Part shown: in pieces, positions 9,024 through 17,019 of the stretch
Layout of the letters: every line of letters starts with the position of its first letter
How positions within the stretch are numbered: position 1 is the first letter of the stretch
Source: an uncultured Bacteroidales bacterium
GTDB lineage: Bacteria; Bacteroidota; Bacteroidia; Bacteroidales; UBA932
Direction of reading: 5' to 3'
DNA length: 64,000 bases
Assembly (NCBI GenBank): GCA_934717185.1
Contig: CAKUYQ010000001.1
Coordinates: forward strand, 124,001 to 188,000
Translations under genes and position numbers: made by a program
The notes under the pieces: generated by a model
What the model saw: only the letters and a program-made list of their open reading frames with translations
Database searches by the model: none
Told to the model about the DNA's origin: nothing

Positions 9024-9815
9024 ATGAACTGTGTAAAGTGTATTGTAATGAGAAGTGCATTTAAAATATTGTTTTTACTGTTTGCATCTGTTGTTATCTG
9101 TTCTGCAAAGGTCTCTGCAGATACAGATTCGTTGTGGATTAAGGCCAATGATGCTTATTCTATGTCTGAGTTCAACAAAGCAATGGAGCTCTACCGTAAA
9201 ATAGAATCTCAAGGTTTGGAATCATGGAAGCTGTATTATAATATGGGCAATGCCTGCTTTAAAACAGGAAACATAGGTGAGGCCATACTATATTATGAAA
9301 AGGCGCTTAAATTGAATCCGGCTGAAAATGATATAGTGAACAATTTGGAGCTGGCAAGATTGCAGACGGTAGATAAGATAACCCCTGTACCGGAATTTGT
9401 AATGTCTACATTTATAAGGAGGTTACAGAATCTTTTAAGTTCCGATACATGGACTTGGTTCTCTATTGTGATGCTTGCTGTTGTGTTTGCCCTGCTCCTG
9501 TGCTACAGGTTTGCAACCCAAGGCCGAGCTAAGAAACTGTCTTTTGCATTTTCGATTGTGGCGGCGTTGATGTTCATTCTTTCTCTTGTTTTTGCAATTA
9601 ATTTAAGAAACAGAGCGTTGAGTTATGATTATGGCATAATTACGCAACCTGTGTGTAATGTGAAGAGTGCACCTAATAATGGAGGTGGCAATCTGTTTGT
9701 CTTGCATGAGGGAACTAAAGTTGAGATTATAGAGCAGGTGGGAGGTTGGTGCAAGATAGAGATTGCAGACGGACGCCAAGGTTGGGCCGAACAGAGGGAC
9801 TATACTATCATTTAA
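9024..9815 (+). CDS. batE: BatE: TPR repeats, membrane helices and SH3-like domain
   Basis: I start the gene at ATG 9024, because a longer GTG start would lie inside batD. This gives 263 residues: a signal-like segment (about 9-32), two or three TPR repeats (about 40-125; AMELYRKIE, YYNMGNACFKTGNIGEAILYYEKALKLNP), two membrane helices (about 152-172 and 181-200), and a bacterial SH3-like domain at the end (VCNVKSAPN...GWCKIEIADGRQGWAE). This is the usual BatE layout. ATG 9048 is an alternative start. The gene ends the bat operon. Confidence 0.9.
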   Translation: MNCVKCIVMRSAFKILFLLFASVVICSAKVSADTDSLWIKANDAYSMSEFNKAMELYRKIESQGLESWKLYYNMGNACFKTGNIGEAILYYEKALKLNPAENDIVNNLELARLQTVDKITPVPEFVMSTFIRRLQNLLSSDTWTWFSIVMLAVVFALLLCYRFATQGRAKKLSFAFSIVAALMFILSLVFAINLRNRALSYDYGIITQPVCNVKSAPNNGGGNLFVLHEGTKVEIIEQVGGWCKIEIADGRQGWAEQRDYTII

Positions 9816-9821
9816 CATATC

Positions 9822-11738
9822 ATGAAGCGGATTCTTGTTCTTTTTTTTCTGTTGGCAGCAGTAGGTCTGTCTGCCCAAAACAGTATAAATAAACCTTTCA
9901 GTTTTGCATATCTGTCCGATATCCATATAGCAGAGGGTACAAACAGAATAGATGATGCAATTACCTGTGTGAACGACATCAACAGCTTGCCTCAAATAAA
10001 ATTTGTGATAATTGCTGGCGATATAACGGAATTTGGAGCTGATGAGGAGATTCAAACTGCAAAGAATATCTTTGACAAACTCAAAGTTCCCTATTACATT
10101 GTAGCTGGTAATCATGATGCAAAATGGTCTGAGAGCGGCTGCAATACCTTTGTAAAGGTATTCGGTTACGAAGGATTTAATTTTGATTACGGAGGAATAA
10201 AATTTATAGGTTGCAATAGCGGGCCCAACATGAGAATGGCTCCTGCGCTTGTTCCAAGAGAGACGATAGTATGGTTAGACTCGCTTTCTCGTAAGATAGA
10301 CCCTGCTCAGCCCGTCTTCTTTGTAAACCACTATCCAATGGACACCTCTGTTCTTAATTATACTCAGGTTCTCGACAAATTAAAGAGCATAAACACCCAA
10401 TTTATACTCAACGGTCACTGGCATCAAGACAGGGCGATGGTCTATGAGGGTATTCCCGCAGCGATAGGTCGTTCTACACAAAGAGCCGGCAAGGATGGCC
10501 CCGGGTACAATATAATTACCGTAAACGGTTCGCTTGTTACAATGCAGGAGAGGGTTGCAGATGTGATAAAGGATGATAAAAGCCAAAAAAGAGCCGTTAC
10601 AAAATCTCCATGGCTAATGCTCCGAATGAGCAATGGTGCCCCCTATAACACAGATATCCATTATCCAAGGCCGGATTATTCATGTAATAATGAGTACCCT
10701 AACGTTAAAACTGTCTGGAGAATAGAGGAGAGGGCAGATATAGGTGCCGGAGCTGTTGAGAGCAACGGTAACGTTATATACACAACTACAGCCGGAAATG
10801 TTGTTTGCATAGATGGCAGGAGCGGGCAACAGCGTTGGAATGTGAAATTAGGCGGTAAGATCTTCTCTACCCCGGCTGTGAGCGGTAATATTGTAGTTGT
10901 TGGGTGTACAGACAATTACATTTACGGTTTGGATATTTTAAACGGGGATGAAAAATGGTCTTATAAATGCGGTAAATCTGTTATGGGCGCCGTTAATATA
11001 TACAAGGGTATTGCATATATAGGCGCATCTGATCATACCTTTAGAGCCATTAATGCCAAGACCGGAAAACTGTTGTGGGAAAACAGAGACGTTAAAGGAT
11101 TTATAGAGGCCAAAGCTTTCGTAGACAATGAGCAGGTTGTCGTTGGGGACTGGGCAAACAGACTCTACTCCTTTAATACAAAAAACGGTAAGATACAATG
11201 GATATGGCAGAACAAAGGCAGCAGAATGTTCTCACCTGCAGCTGTATGGCCTGTTAAGGCAAACGGCAGGATCTTTTTTGTGACACCGGAGCGTTACAGC
11301 TATGCGGTAGATGCCAAAACAGGTAAACAGCTTTTCAGAGAGTATGGCGGCCGCGAATCCATAGGTTTGTCTCCGGACAAGAGCACCTATTACGTTAAGG
11401 TGATGAAAGACTCTGTCTTTGCATTTTCTACGATTCAGACAATAATGGATAAAGACGGTGTGGCGCATCCAAAGAGCGTATGGAGAGTAAGTGCAGATTT
11501 CCATTATGAGATAGCCCCAACCCCAATGGTATCCACTCCAAAAGGTGGAAAAGATGGCAAGGGATTGCTATTTGTGCCAACAGATAAAGGTAACATAGTT
11601 GCACTTAATTTAACAGACGGTTCCATTGCATGGAGACATAAAGTCTCTTTTGCCCTTATCAATTCTATTCTTCCGCTTCCCGACAACAAACTTTTGGTCT
11701 GTACCATGGATGGGATTGTTACTCTGCTGCGGTACTAG
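9822..11738 (+). CDS. Secreted metallophosphoesterase fused to a PQQ-like beta-propeller
   Basis: The 638-residue protein has a signal peptide (cleavage near GLSAQN, residue 20). A calcineurin-like phosphoesterase domain follows with all metal motifs visible: SDIH (32-35), GDIT (66-69), GNHD (96-99) and NGHWH (about 196-200). From about residue 300 to the end there are PQQ/WD-like blade repeats (VVCIDGRSGQQRWNVKLGG, IYGLDILNGDEKWSYKCG). It should act outside the cytoplasm. The substrate is unknown. It starts 6 nt after batE and may be co-transcribed with it. The stop is followed at once by a hexamer repeat. Confidence 0.9.
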   Translation: MKRILVLFFLLAAVGLSAQNSINKPFSFAYLSDIHIAEGTNRIDDAITCVNDINSLPQIKFVIIAGDITEFGADEEIQTAKNIFDKLKVPYYIVAGNHDAKWSESGCNTFVKVFGYEGFNFDYGGIKFIGCNSGPNMRMAPALVPRETIVWLDSLSRKIDPAQPVFFVNHYPMDTSVLNYTQVLDKLKSINTQFILNGHWHQDRAMVYEGIPAAIGRSTQRAGKDGPGYNIITVNGSLVTMQERVADVIKDDKSQKRAVTKSPWLMLRMSNGAPYNTDIHYPRPDYSCNNEYPNVKTVWRIEERADIGAGAVESNGNVIYTTTAGNVVCIDGRSGQQRWNVKLGGKIFSTPAVSGNIVVVGCTDNYIYGLDILNGDEKWSYKCGKSVMGAVNIYKGIAYIGASDHTFRAINAKTGKLLWENRDVKGFIEAKAFVDNEQVVVGDWANRLYSFNTKNGKIQWIWQNKGSRMFSPAAVWPVKANGRIFFVTPERYSYAVDAKTGKQLFREYGGRESIGLSPDKSTYYVKVMKDSVFAFSTIQTIMDKDGVAHPKSVWRVSADFHYEIAPTPMVSTPKGGKDGKGLLFVPTDKGNIVALNLTDGSIAWRHKVSFALINSILPLPDNKLLVCTMDGIVTLLRY

Positions 11739-11743
11739 TTTAT

Positions 11744-11807
11744 AGGCTTTGGCTTTGGCGTTAGCTTTCAAATTACTATAGGCTAAAGCCAATGCCAAAG
11801 CTAAAGC
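11744..11807. repeat. GGCnTTnGC hexamer inverted repeat between convergent genes
   Basis: The left arm GGCTTTGGCTTTGGCGTTAG (from 11745) faces a right arm of CTAAAGCC/AATGCC/AAAGCTAAAGC (11781-11807), with a short AT-rich loop. It lies between convergent genes, as a bidirectional terminator might. The sirtuin stop codon (CTA on the plus strand, 11801-11803) falls inside the right arm. Confidence 0.75.
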
Positions 11808-12502
11808 AATATATCGTGCAGCTGCTTCATCCCCTCTGTGGCGGTGGTTTGGAACTGCTTGAAATTAGGCAGATTAAGATGAATAGGTTTGGGGTCTATG
11901 AGGTATATCATGGCCCCATCTTTTGTATAATTTACAAGACCGGCGGCAGGATATACATTAAGCGATGTCCCTATGACTATAAGTATGTCTGCTTGCGATA
12001 CATACTCTGCAGCTGTCTGCAGAAACGGAACGGCCTCTCCAAACCATACAATATGCGGTCTCATCTGCCCGCCGTCGTCTGCCTTGTCACCATACTTGAT
12101 ATCTGAATAGCCTATATACTTTACTTTGTCGGGAAGATAAAAAGACTCCTCGGATGAGATCTTTTCACTGCGGGCTTTTGTAATCTCTCCATGAAGATGA
12201 ATCACATGGCTGCTGCCGGCCCTTTCGTGCAGATTGTCTATATTTTGGGTTATTACCGTAACATTATAATACTTCTCCAATTCTGCAATATATTTATGAG
12301 CCGCATTTGGTTGTGCCCGCTCAATGTCATGGCGTCTCTGATTGTAAAAATCAATCATCAACTCCTTGTTGCGAGGCCACGAATCTATGGAGGCAACCTG
12401 CTCAACGGGATAATTTTCCCACAGGCCGTCGCTGTCCCTAAACGTTCTCAAACCGCTTTCGGCACTTACACCCGCGCCGCTGAGAATCACTAATTTTTTC
12501 AT
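11801..12502 (-). CDS. Sir2-family NAD-dependent protein deacylase (zinc-cysteine-free type)
   Basis: I take the start at ATG 12502 (MKKLVILSGAGVSAESG), which aligns with the usual family start; 12538 would add 12 residues. Sirtuin motifs are clear: GAGVSAESGLRTFRD, TQNIDNLHERAG and HLHGE (catalytic His). The NAD-binding GTSLNVYPAAGL follows near the end. The small domain after HGE contains none of the four cysteines that bind zinc in most sirtuins. This is seen in a Bacteroidetes clade of the family, so it need not mean inactivity. The expected reaction is NAD-dependent removal of acyl groups from lysine. Confidence 0.93.
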   Translation of the reverse strand: MKKLVILSGAGVSAESGLRTFRDSDGLWENYPVEQVASIDSWPRNKELMIDFYNQRRHDIERAQPNAAHKYIAELEKYYNVTVITQNIDNLHERAGSSHVIHLHGEITKARSEKISSEESFYLPDKVKYIGYSDIKYGDKADDGGQMRPHIVWFGEAVPFLQTAAEYVSQADILIVIGTSLNVYPAAGLVNYTKDGAMIYLIDPKPIHLNLPNFKQFQTTATEGMKQLHDILL

Positions 12503-12542
12503 GTTCGGTTTTATACTATTCATTTTATTCACTGACAAAGTT

Positions 12543-12652
12543 TCTATACTTTCCTTACCTTACCTTCTCTACTTTCTTTACTTTCTTTACTTTCTTTACC
12601 CTCTTTACCCTCTTTACTTTCTATACTCTTAAATCTGCCAACGCCAACGCCA
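12543..12652 (-). repeat. Composite repeat: hexamer array followed by a 9-bp purine array, upstream of the sirtuin gene
   Basis: Read on the minus strand, GGCGTTGGCGTTGGC (12652 downwards) is followed by a TTTAAGAGTA-like link and then an irregular array of AAAGAAAGT-type 9-mers and variants down to about 12543. The same order (hexamers, TTTAAGAGTA link, 9-mers, gene start) occurs on the plus strand before rsmG at 33417-33557. The rest of the 12503-12787 gap holds the RiPP promoter. Confidence 0.75.
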
Positions 12653-12690
12653 CAATTTTCGTAAAAAATCTTTATATCTGCAAATGTTTT

Positions 12691-12721
12691 TTTGCATCAT
12701 TTTGAATAATTCATAACTTTG
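12691..12721 (+). promoter_or_regulatory. Bacteroidetes-type promoter of the RiPP cluster
   Basis: TTTG at 12691-12694 and TAACTTTG at 12714-12721 are separated by 19 bp, an exact match to the Bacteroides -33/-7 consensus TTTG-N19/20-TAnnTTTG. Transcription would begin near 12728, leaving a leader of about 60 nt before the precursor ATG at 12788. Confidence 0.75.
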
Positions 12722-12787
12722 CGTGCAGTGAGAATAAGTGCTGCAGAGTGCTAATAACCGGTATTTATCCATATAATAAGTGATATT

Positions 12788-13069
12788 ATGAATTTAGAAG
12801 AAAACAAACAGCTTTGGGCTAAGATAGTAGCTAAAGCGTGGTGTGATGAGGCCTATAAGGCTGAGTTGCTTAACAACACAGAAAAAGTATTGAAAGCAGA
12901 AGGTGTTGAGATTCCCAAAGGAGTTCACGTACATGTAGTGGAAAAACAGATCCCTTCTACAGCAGAGGATGTTTATCTATATCTGCCACCCGTTGATCAG
13001 AATGTATCTTTAAGCGAAGAGGAATCAAAACAGGCAGCTATAGTACTTTGCTTAAAATGCGTATTTTAA
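12788..13069 (+). CDS. RiPP precursor peptide with NHLP-type leader and two-cysteine core
   Basis: The 93-residue peptide has the nitrile-hydratase-like leader (NHLP) pattern: an amphipathic helix with LWAKIVAKAWCDEAYKAELL (9-28), then EGVEIPKGVHVHVVE (38-52) and the terminal LYLPP (64-68). An acidic spacer (LSEEES, 75-80) leads to the hydrophobic end AAIVLCLKCVF (83-93), with cysteines at 88 and 91. NHLP leaders are bound by TOMM-type cyclodehydratases, which turn core Cys/Ser/Thr into azolines. The core has no Ser or Thr, so only the two cysteines could be converted. The cleavage site is not obvious. The YcaO gene starts 54 nt downstream. Confidence 0.9.
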   Translation: MNLEENKQLWAKIVAKAWCDEAYKAELLNNTEKVLKAEGVEIPKGVHVHVVEKQIPSTAEDVYLYLPPVDQNVSLSEEESKQAAIVLCLKCVF

Positions 13070-13123
13070 TTTATTGTCCGTCTAACCTAAGTGTTAGTAT
13101 GGATTAATAAGTGATGAAAGCGT

Positions 13124-15277
13124 ATGGGCAGTGAAAGGTATTATCTGAAAAGAGACTGGAGTTTTATTGAGGAGGGGGGGTATGTTGTATTGCTGCAAGC
13201 AGACTACACCTGTTTTCGTGTATCTGACAAAGCTGCACACCTGTTGCGCTCATTGGCGGAGCAACCGCAGACAGAAGAGCAGTTATTGGCCGAAATGGAA
13301 GGAACGCTCAGTCTTACAGAATTCTTTTACCTGCTTGAACAATTTAAACAAAAGGGTGTGGTAGGTTGCGTCGCTTCCCAACGTTCATTCATACTTGCAC
13401 ATACTGCCGGGGTTGCAACTGAAGAGATGGAACGGCTGGCAGTTGTGCTCGGTGAAGAGGACAATGTGGAATCGGTTGGCATTTGGAAAGAGCTGCAGCA
13501 GGTGTCTTCAGGTAGCCTTGTTTTGCTTTTAGTTCCCAACTACCATCACGTGGACCTTGTAGACTTCAATCGGCTTGCTTATAAGCGTGGTTGGCGTTGG
13601 ATGCCGGTTGCCATTGGCGATGACACTATCTGGGTTGGCCCGCGCTTTGGCGATGCGGAGAGTGGTTGTTTTGAGTGCCTTGGTCTTAGGTTCTATCACC
13701 AATCTCCTATATTGCACCGCATTTATCAGCACCACAATCTCTGCCATTCTGCTCATCCCGTCTCCTGGCAACAGATCTCTATGGCAGCTAAAGCTATCAG
13801 GAATGAGGCCGGTGCCAAAGAGATGCAACTCACATTGGTGCGAAGAATGGGCGAGGAGACGAAAATTGAACATCATAATTTGGAGCCTTGGCCCCACTGC
13901 CCCACATGCTCAGATGAAGGGGAAATAAATGAGGATATACCTGTACGGCTGCAAAGTCGCCCCAAGATTGGCTACACAGACGGAGGTGAAAGGGCCGAGG
14001 ATGCCACAGAAACTGTTCGTCGTCTCATAGATTATGTGGATCCGTTTACAAGTGAGGTTGGAAAGTTGACTACGTTGGTCTCTCCGGAGGATGGTTACGG
14101 TTATTCAATGGTGATGAGCCAATGGGCTACATTAGAAGAGAAAGATGTTCAAAGGGACGGTATCATCGACTGGAAAAAGGGACGTATCAGCTCCATAGGG
14201 GTAAGTGCCGGTAAAGGGCAGACTTTGGAACAGGCTCAAGCCAGTGCGATTGGAGAGTCCGTTGAACGGTATTCTACGCAATATTTCGGATATGAACCGT
14301 TGCGTAAGGCATATTGGCGTGAAATAGCAGATACGGCTGTTTCTCCGCATGTATTGGCGCGCTTTAGTGAAAGTCAATTTACACACCGTGAAGAATGGGG
14401 CAAAAAGTCGCTTTTCAGCCAGGTGCCGGAACCATGGAACGAGGAGATCCCGCTTCATTGGGGGAAAGGATGGTCGCTTACTCATAGGGCAGTACGCTGG
14501 TTGCCTGCGGCTTACCTCTTCTATAGTTTTAAGGAGGATGGTGTTGCCTACATGTACGGTGACAGCAATGGCGTTTCGGCCGGAAACTGTAGCGAGGAGG
14601 CTATTCTGCAGGGCCTCTTTGAATTAGTAGAGCGCGATGCGGTAGGGGCATGGTGGTATAATAGGGTTTGCCGTCCTCAATTGGATTTAGACGCATGGTC
14701 CTCCATATCTGTTCAGATTTTTCGCAATAGAATGCAACAACGTGGTTATGAAGTGTGGGCATTGGATTTGACAACGGAATTCAGAATTCCCGTTGTTATG
14801 GCTATAGCATACTCCAAAGACCCAAAAAAGGCATTGCTTATGGGAATAGGTGCGCATTATAAGGTAGAGATTGCCCTGCAACGCTCATTGGCGGAGATAA
14901 CGCAGAGTATAGGAGATGAGGTTTCTGCAGGTACATGGTGGAATGAACTTAGGTGCACAGACCACTCATTTCTGTTTCCTGACTCTTCACAACCGATGCG
15001 CAAGCCTGCCGACTTCGTAGACCAATCAACTAACGATCTGCTGACCGATATTGAGCGTGCTGTAGCCTTGATGCAGGAGCATGGATTGGAAGTAATCGTT
15101 TACAACCTCTCTCGCAAGGAGACCAAACTCAATGTGGTGCGTGTTGTTGTGCCCGGCTTATCGCACTTTTGGCCTCGCTTTGCTGATCCAAGAATCTACC
15201 GGCATCCTGTAACGTTGGGGTGGTCCGAACTGGAACTTACAGAAGATGAACTTAATCCAATTCCTTTCCCTATTTAA
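13124..15277 (+). CDS. Fused RRE/E1-like/YcaO azoline cyclodehydratase (TOMM synthetase)
   Basis: The 717-residue protein joins three parts. Residues 1-83 look like a PqqD-type winged-helix RiPP recognition element. Residues about 84-270 resemble the E1/ThiF-like partner and carry two zinc-type pairs, GCFECL (C182, C185) and CPTC (C259, C262). Residues about 280-717 are a YcaO domain with ATP-site motifs SAGKG (361-365), AIGESVERYS (E378, E381), LFELVERDA (about 500) and ALQRSLAEITQ. The C-terminus NPIPFPI resembles the PxPxP tail of azoline-forming YcaOs. It should use ATP to cyclise core cysteines of the upstream peptide to thiazolines. No dehydrogenase gene is near, so thiazoles are not expected from the cluster alone. 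Confidence 0.92.
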   Translation: MGSERYYLKRDWSFIEEGGYVVLLQADYTCFRVSDKAAHLLRSLAEQPQTEEQLLAEMEGTLSLTEFFYLLEQFKQKGVVGCVASQRSFILAHTAGVATEEMERLAVVLGEEDNVESVGIWKELQQVSSGSLVLLLVPNYHHVDLVDFNRLAYKRGWRWMPVAIGDDTIWVGPRFGDAESGCFECLGLRFYHQSPILHRIYQHHNLCHSAHPVSWQQISMAAKAIRNEAGAKEMQLTLVRRMGEETKIEHHNLEPWPHCPTCSDEGEINEDIPVRLQSRPKIGYTDGGERAEDATETVRRLIDYVDPFTSEVGKLTTLVSPEDGYGYSMVMSQWATLEEKDVQRDGIIDWKKGRISSIGVSAGKGQTLEQAQASAIGESVERYSTQYFGYEPLRKAYWREIADTAVSPHVLARFSESQFTHREEWGKKSLFSQVPEPWNEEIPLHWGKGWSLTHRAVRWLPAAYLFYSFKEDGVAYMYGDSNGVSAGNCSEEAILQGLFELVERDAVGAWWYNRVCRPQLDLDAWSSISVQIFRNRMQQRGYEVWALDLTTEFRIPVVMAIAYSKDPKKALLMGIGAHYKVEIALQRSLAEITQSIGDEVSAGTWWNELRCTDHSFLFPDSSQPMRKPADFVDQSTNDLLTDIERAVALMQEHGLEVIVYNLSRKETKLNVVRVVVPGLSHFWPRFADPRIYRHPVTLGWSELELTEDELNPIPFPI

Positions 15278-15292
15278 GAATGGCAAAGACAG

Positions 15293-16942
15293 ATGAATAA
15301 GATTACTTGTACCCTCCCCTTAGAGCTACGTTGGATACCGTTGATACACCAATGGGTAGGCGGTTATGTAAAAGCGGTAGAGTTTACCCCTACCTTGGAA
15401 GAGCTGTTGATGAGTTCAGTGGAGGAGGCTTGCGGTGAATTGCTGCGCCGCGCCGAGGAGTTGCATATTACCGGTAATTTTCGTTTGGAACTTGGTTATA
15501 ACGGTGAGGTTTTGGAAATATCCATTGCCTATAATCATAAAATACCATTGAATCCATTGAAAGATGCACCTTACGAGGTGCCTGATGTGGATGCCGATTT
15601 GGATCAAATCCAGATGGATGCCCTGTGGATATTCCTCATAAAGCGATATATGGATAGAGTCTATTTTCAGATAGACGGTTCGGATCATCTGCTGCGTATG
15701 CAGAAATTCACCCGCGCAAGGGGCGAGGAGAAGCGTGTTTGGGTTATGGGCCTTACACCATGTATCAAACCCGGAATCAACATCAATCTTAACTGCAGTG
15801 ATGATGGGCATATAGCCGGTGGATTTGTACAGAATTTTGAGACTAACAGCATATTGCGAATGGGTGCATCAGAGGCTTACGCTTTAAGCCGTATGGATGG
15901 CAAACGTAGCTGTTACGACATCTATCTGCAAGCCGTTGAGGCGGGCTACCTGCTTACGCCTTTGCAGTTGACTACACTTTACGAGATGCTTGAACAGAAG
16001 CAGATGCTTTACTTTCCCAATACATCAGGCCATTCCCGTTGGCATTGGCTTACCAATATTAGGAATTTGAGTTTCTCCATTCCTCATGCCGATGATGTGG
16101 TGACAGCTGTTCATAGGATAACAAAGCCTTTATTCACTCCAATGGGTATTTGTCTTATGTTGCTCGTGGGTCTGTCAGGCCTTTGGCCATTAATCTATAC
16201 TAAGTCAAATTTCTTGGTGTTGATGACCAAAGCCAATGAGATCATCCTGCACGACTGGTGGGTTGTGTTTGTGATTTTTGGCCTCAATTTGGTTACAGTT
16301 GCCTTACATGAGTTGGGACATGGTGTTTGTTGTAAACATTATGGTGGCCGGGTACCTCGCCTTGGTATCACATATTATCTTTCGGGTTTCATCTTCTTTT
16401 GCGATGTTTCTGCGTCGAGTAACTTTTCCGGGAGGTGGCCGCGCATTGCAGTATCGTTAGCCGGCCCTTTAGTAACTTTTGTAACTTGGGGAATTACTGC
16501 CTGGTGTTTCTATTGGAGCGAAAATTATCTTTGGCAATTCATCTGGATTATGGTGCTCTTTACCGAATCTATGGGACTCCTAATGAATTTCAATCCTTTC
16601 TTGCGTATGGATGCTTACTATATGTTGATGGATTGGACCGGCATAGCTAACCTGCGCCAAAAAGCTTATCGCTGTCTTGCCGCCCTCTTTACAGGGAAGA
16701 GAGCGGACTGTTCTCACTCGCAGGTGTGGTGGTTGGCAGGGTATGGGGTAATGGGTATCCTCATGACAATGCTGTTGTTCATCTATCCATTTGTAATATT
16801 CTTGCCACGTCTGTTAAATGGTAGTGAAGGCTGGTTGCGCGTTGTGTGGATACTCTTTGTCATGCTATTGGCAGTTGGTAACTTATGCAATTTTGCTTAC
16901 AGAAAATTCCATAATTTGCGTCATCAGACTCATAAGCTATAG
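15293..16942 (+). CDS. M50-type membrane protease with N-terminal RsbW-like and PqqD-like domains (RiPP cluster)
   Basis: The 549-residue protein starts 15 nt after the YcaO gene. The membrane half has several helices and the site-2-protease motif HELGH (339-343), with a possible third ligand in NPFLRMDAYY (about 429-438). This matches the 'putative peptide zinc metalloprotease' proteins of RiPP clusters, so leader removal or export is a likely role. Residues about 150-245 look like a second PqqD-like domain. Residues 1-145 resemble an RsbW-type GHKL ATPase: SSVEEACGELLRRA for the N-box helix, AYNHKIPLNPL for the G1 box, and IFLIKRYMDRVYF for the lid helix. The key Asn and glycines are replaced, so this domain probably does not hydrolyse ATP. 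Confidence 0.85.
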   Translation: MNKITCTLPLELRWIPLIHQWVGGYVKAVEFTPTLEELLMSSVEEACGELLRRAEELHITGNFRLELGYNGEVLEISIAYNHKIPLNPLKDAPYEVPDVDADLDQIQMDALWIFLIKRYMDRVYFQIDGSDHLLRMQKFTRARGEEKRVWVMGLTPCIKPGININLNCSDDGHIAGGFVQNFETNSILRMGASEAYALSRMDGKRSCYDIYLQAVEAGYLLTPLQLTTLYEMLEQKQMLYFPNTSGHSRWHWLTNIRNLSFSIPHADDVVTAVHRITKPLFTPMGICLMLLVGLSGLWPLIYTKSNFLVLMTKANEIILHDWWVVFVIFGLNLVTVALHELGHGVCCKHYGGRVPRLGITYYLSGFIFFCDVSASSNFSGRWPRIAVSLAGPLVTFVTWGITAWCFYWSENYLWQFIWIMVLFTESMGLLMNFNPFLRMDAYYMLMDWTGIANLRQKAYRCLAALFTGKRADCSHSQVWWLAGYGVMGILMTMLLFIYPFVIFLPRLLNGSEGWLRVVWILFVMLLAVGNLCNFAYRKFHNLRHQTHKL

Positions 16943-17019
16943 CAATGCATCAATTCAAAGGCGTTCCATTTTGTGGTATTTTTGGAAGATTTGACATTAT
17001 GCTGTCTTTTAAGAAACCT

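Noticed and set aside
13070..13123. Small hairpin CTAAC...GTTAG between precursor and YcaO genes, considered as an attenuator
   Set aside because: The stem is only 5 bp of low GC content and has no T-run; too weak to support.
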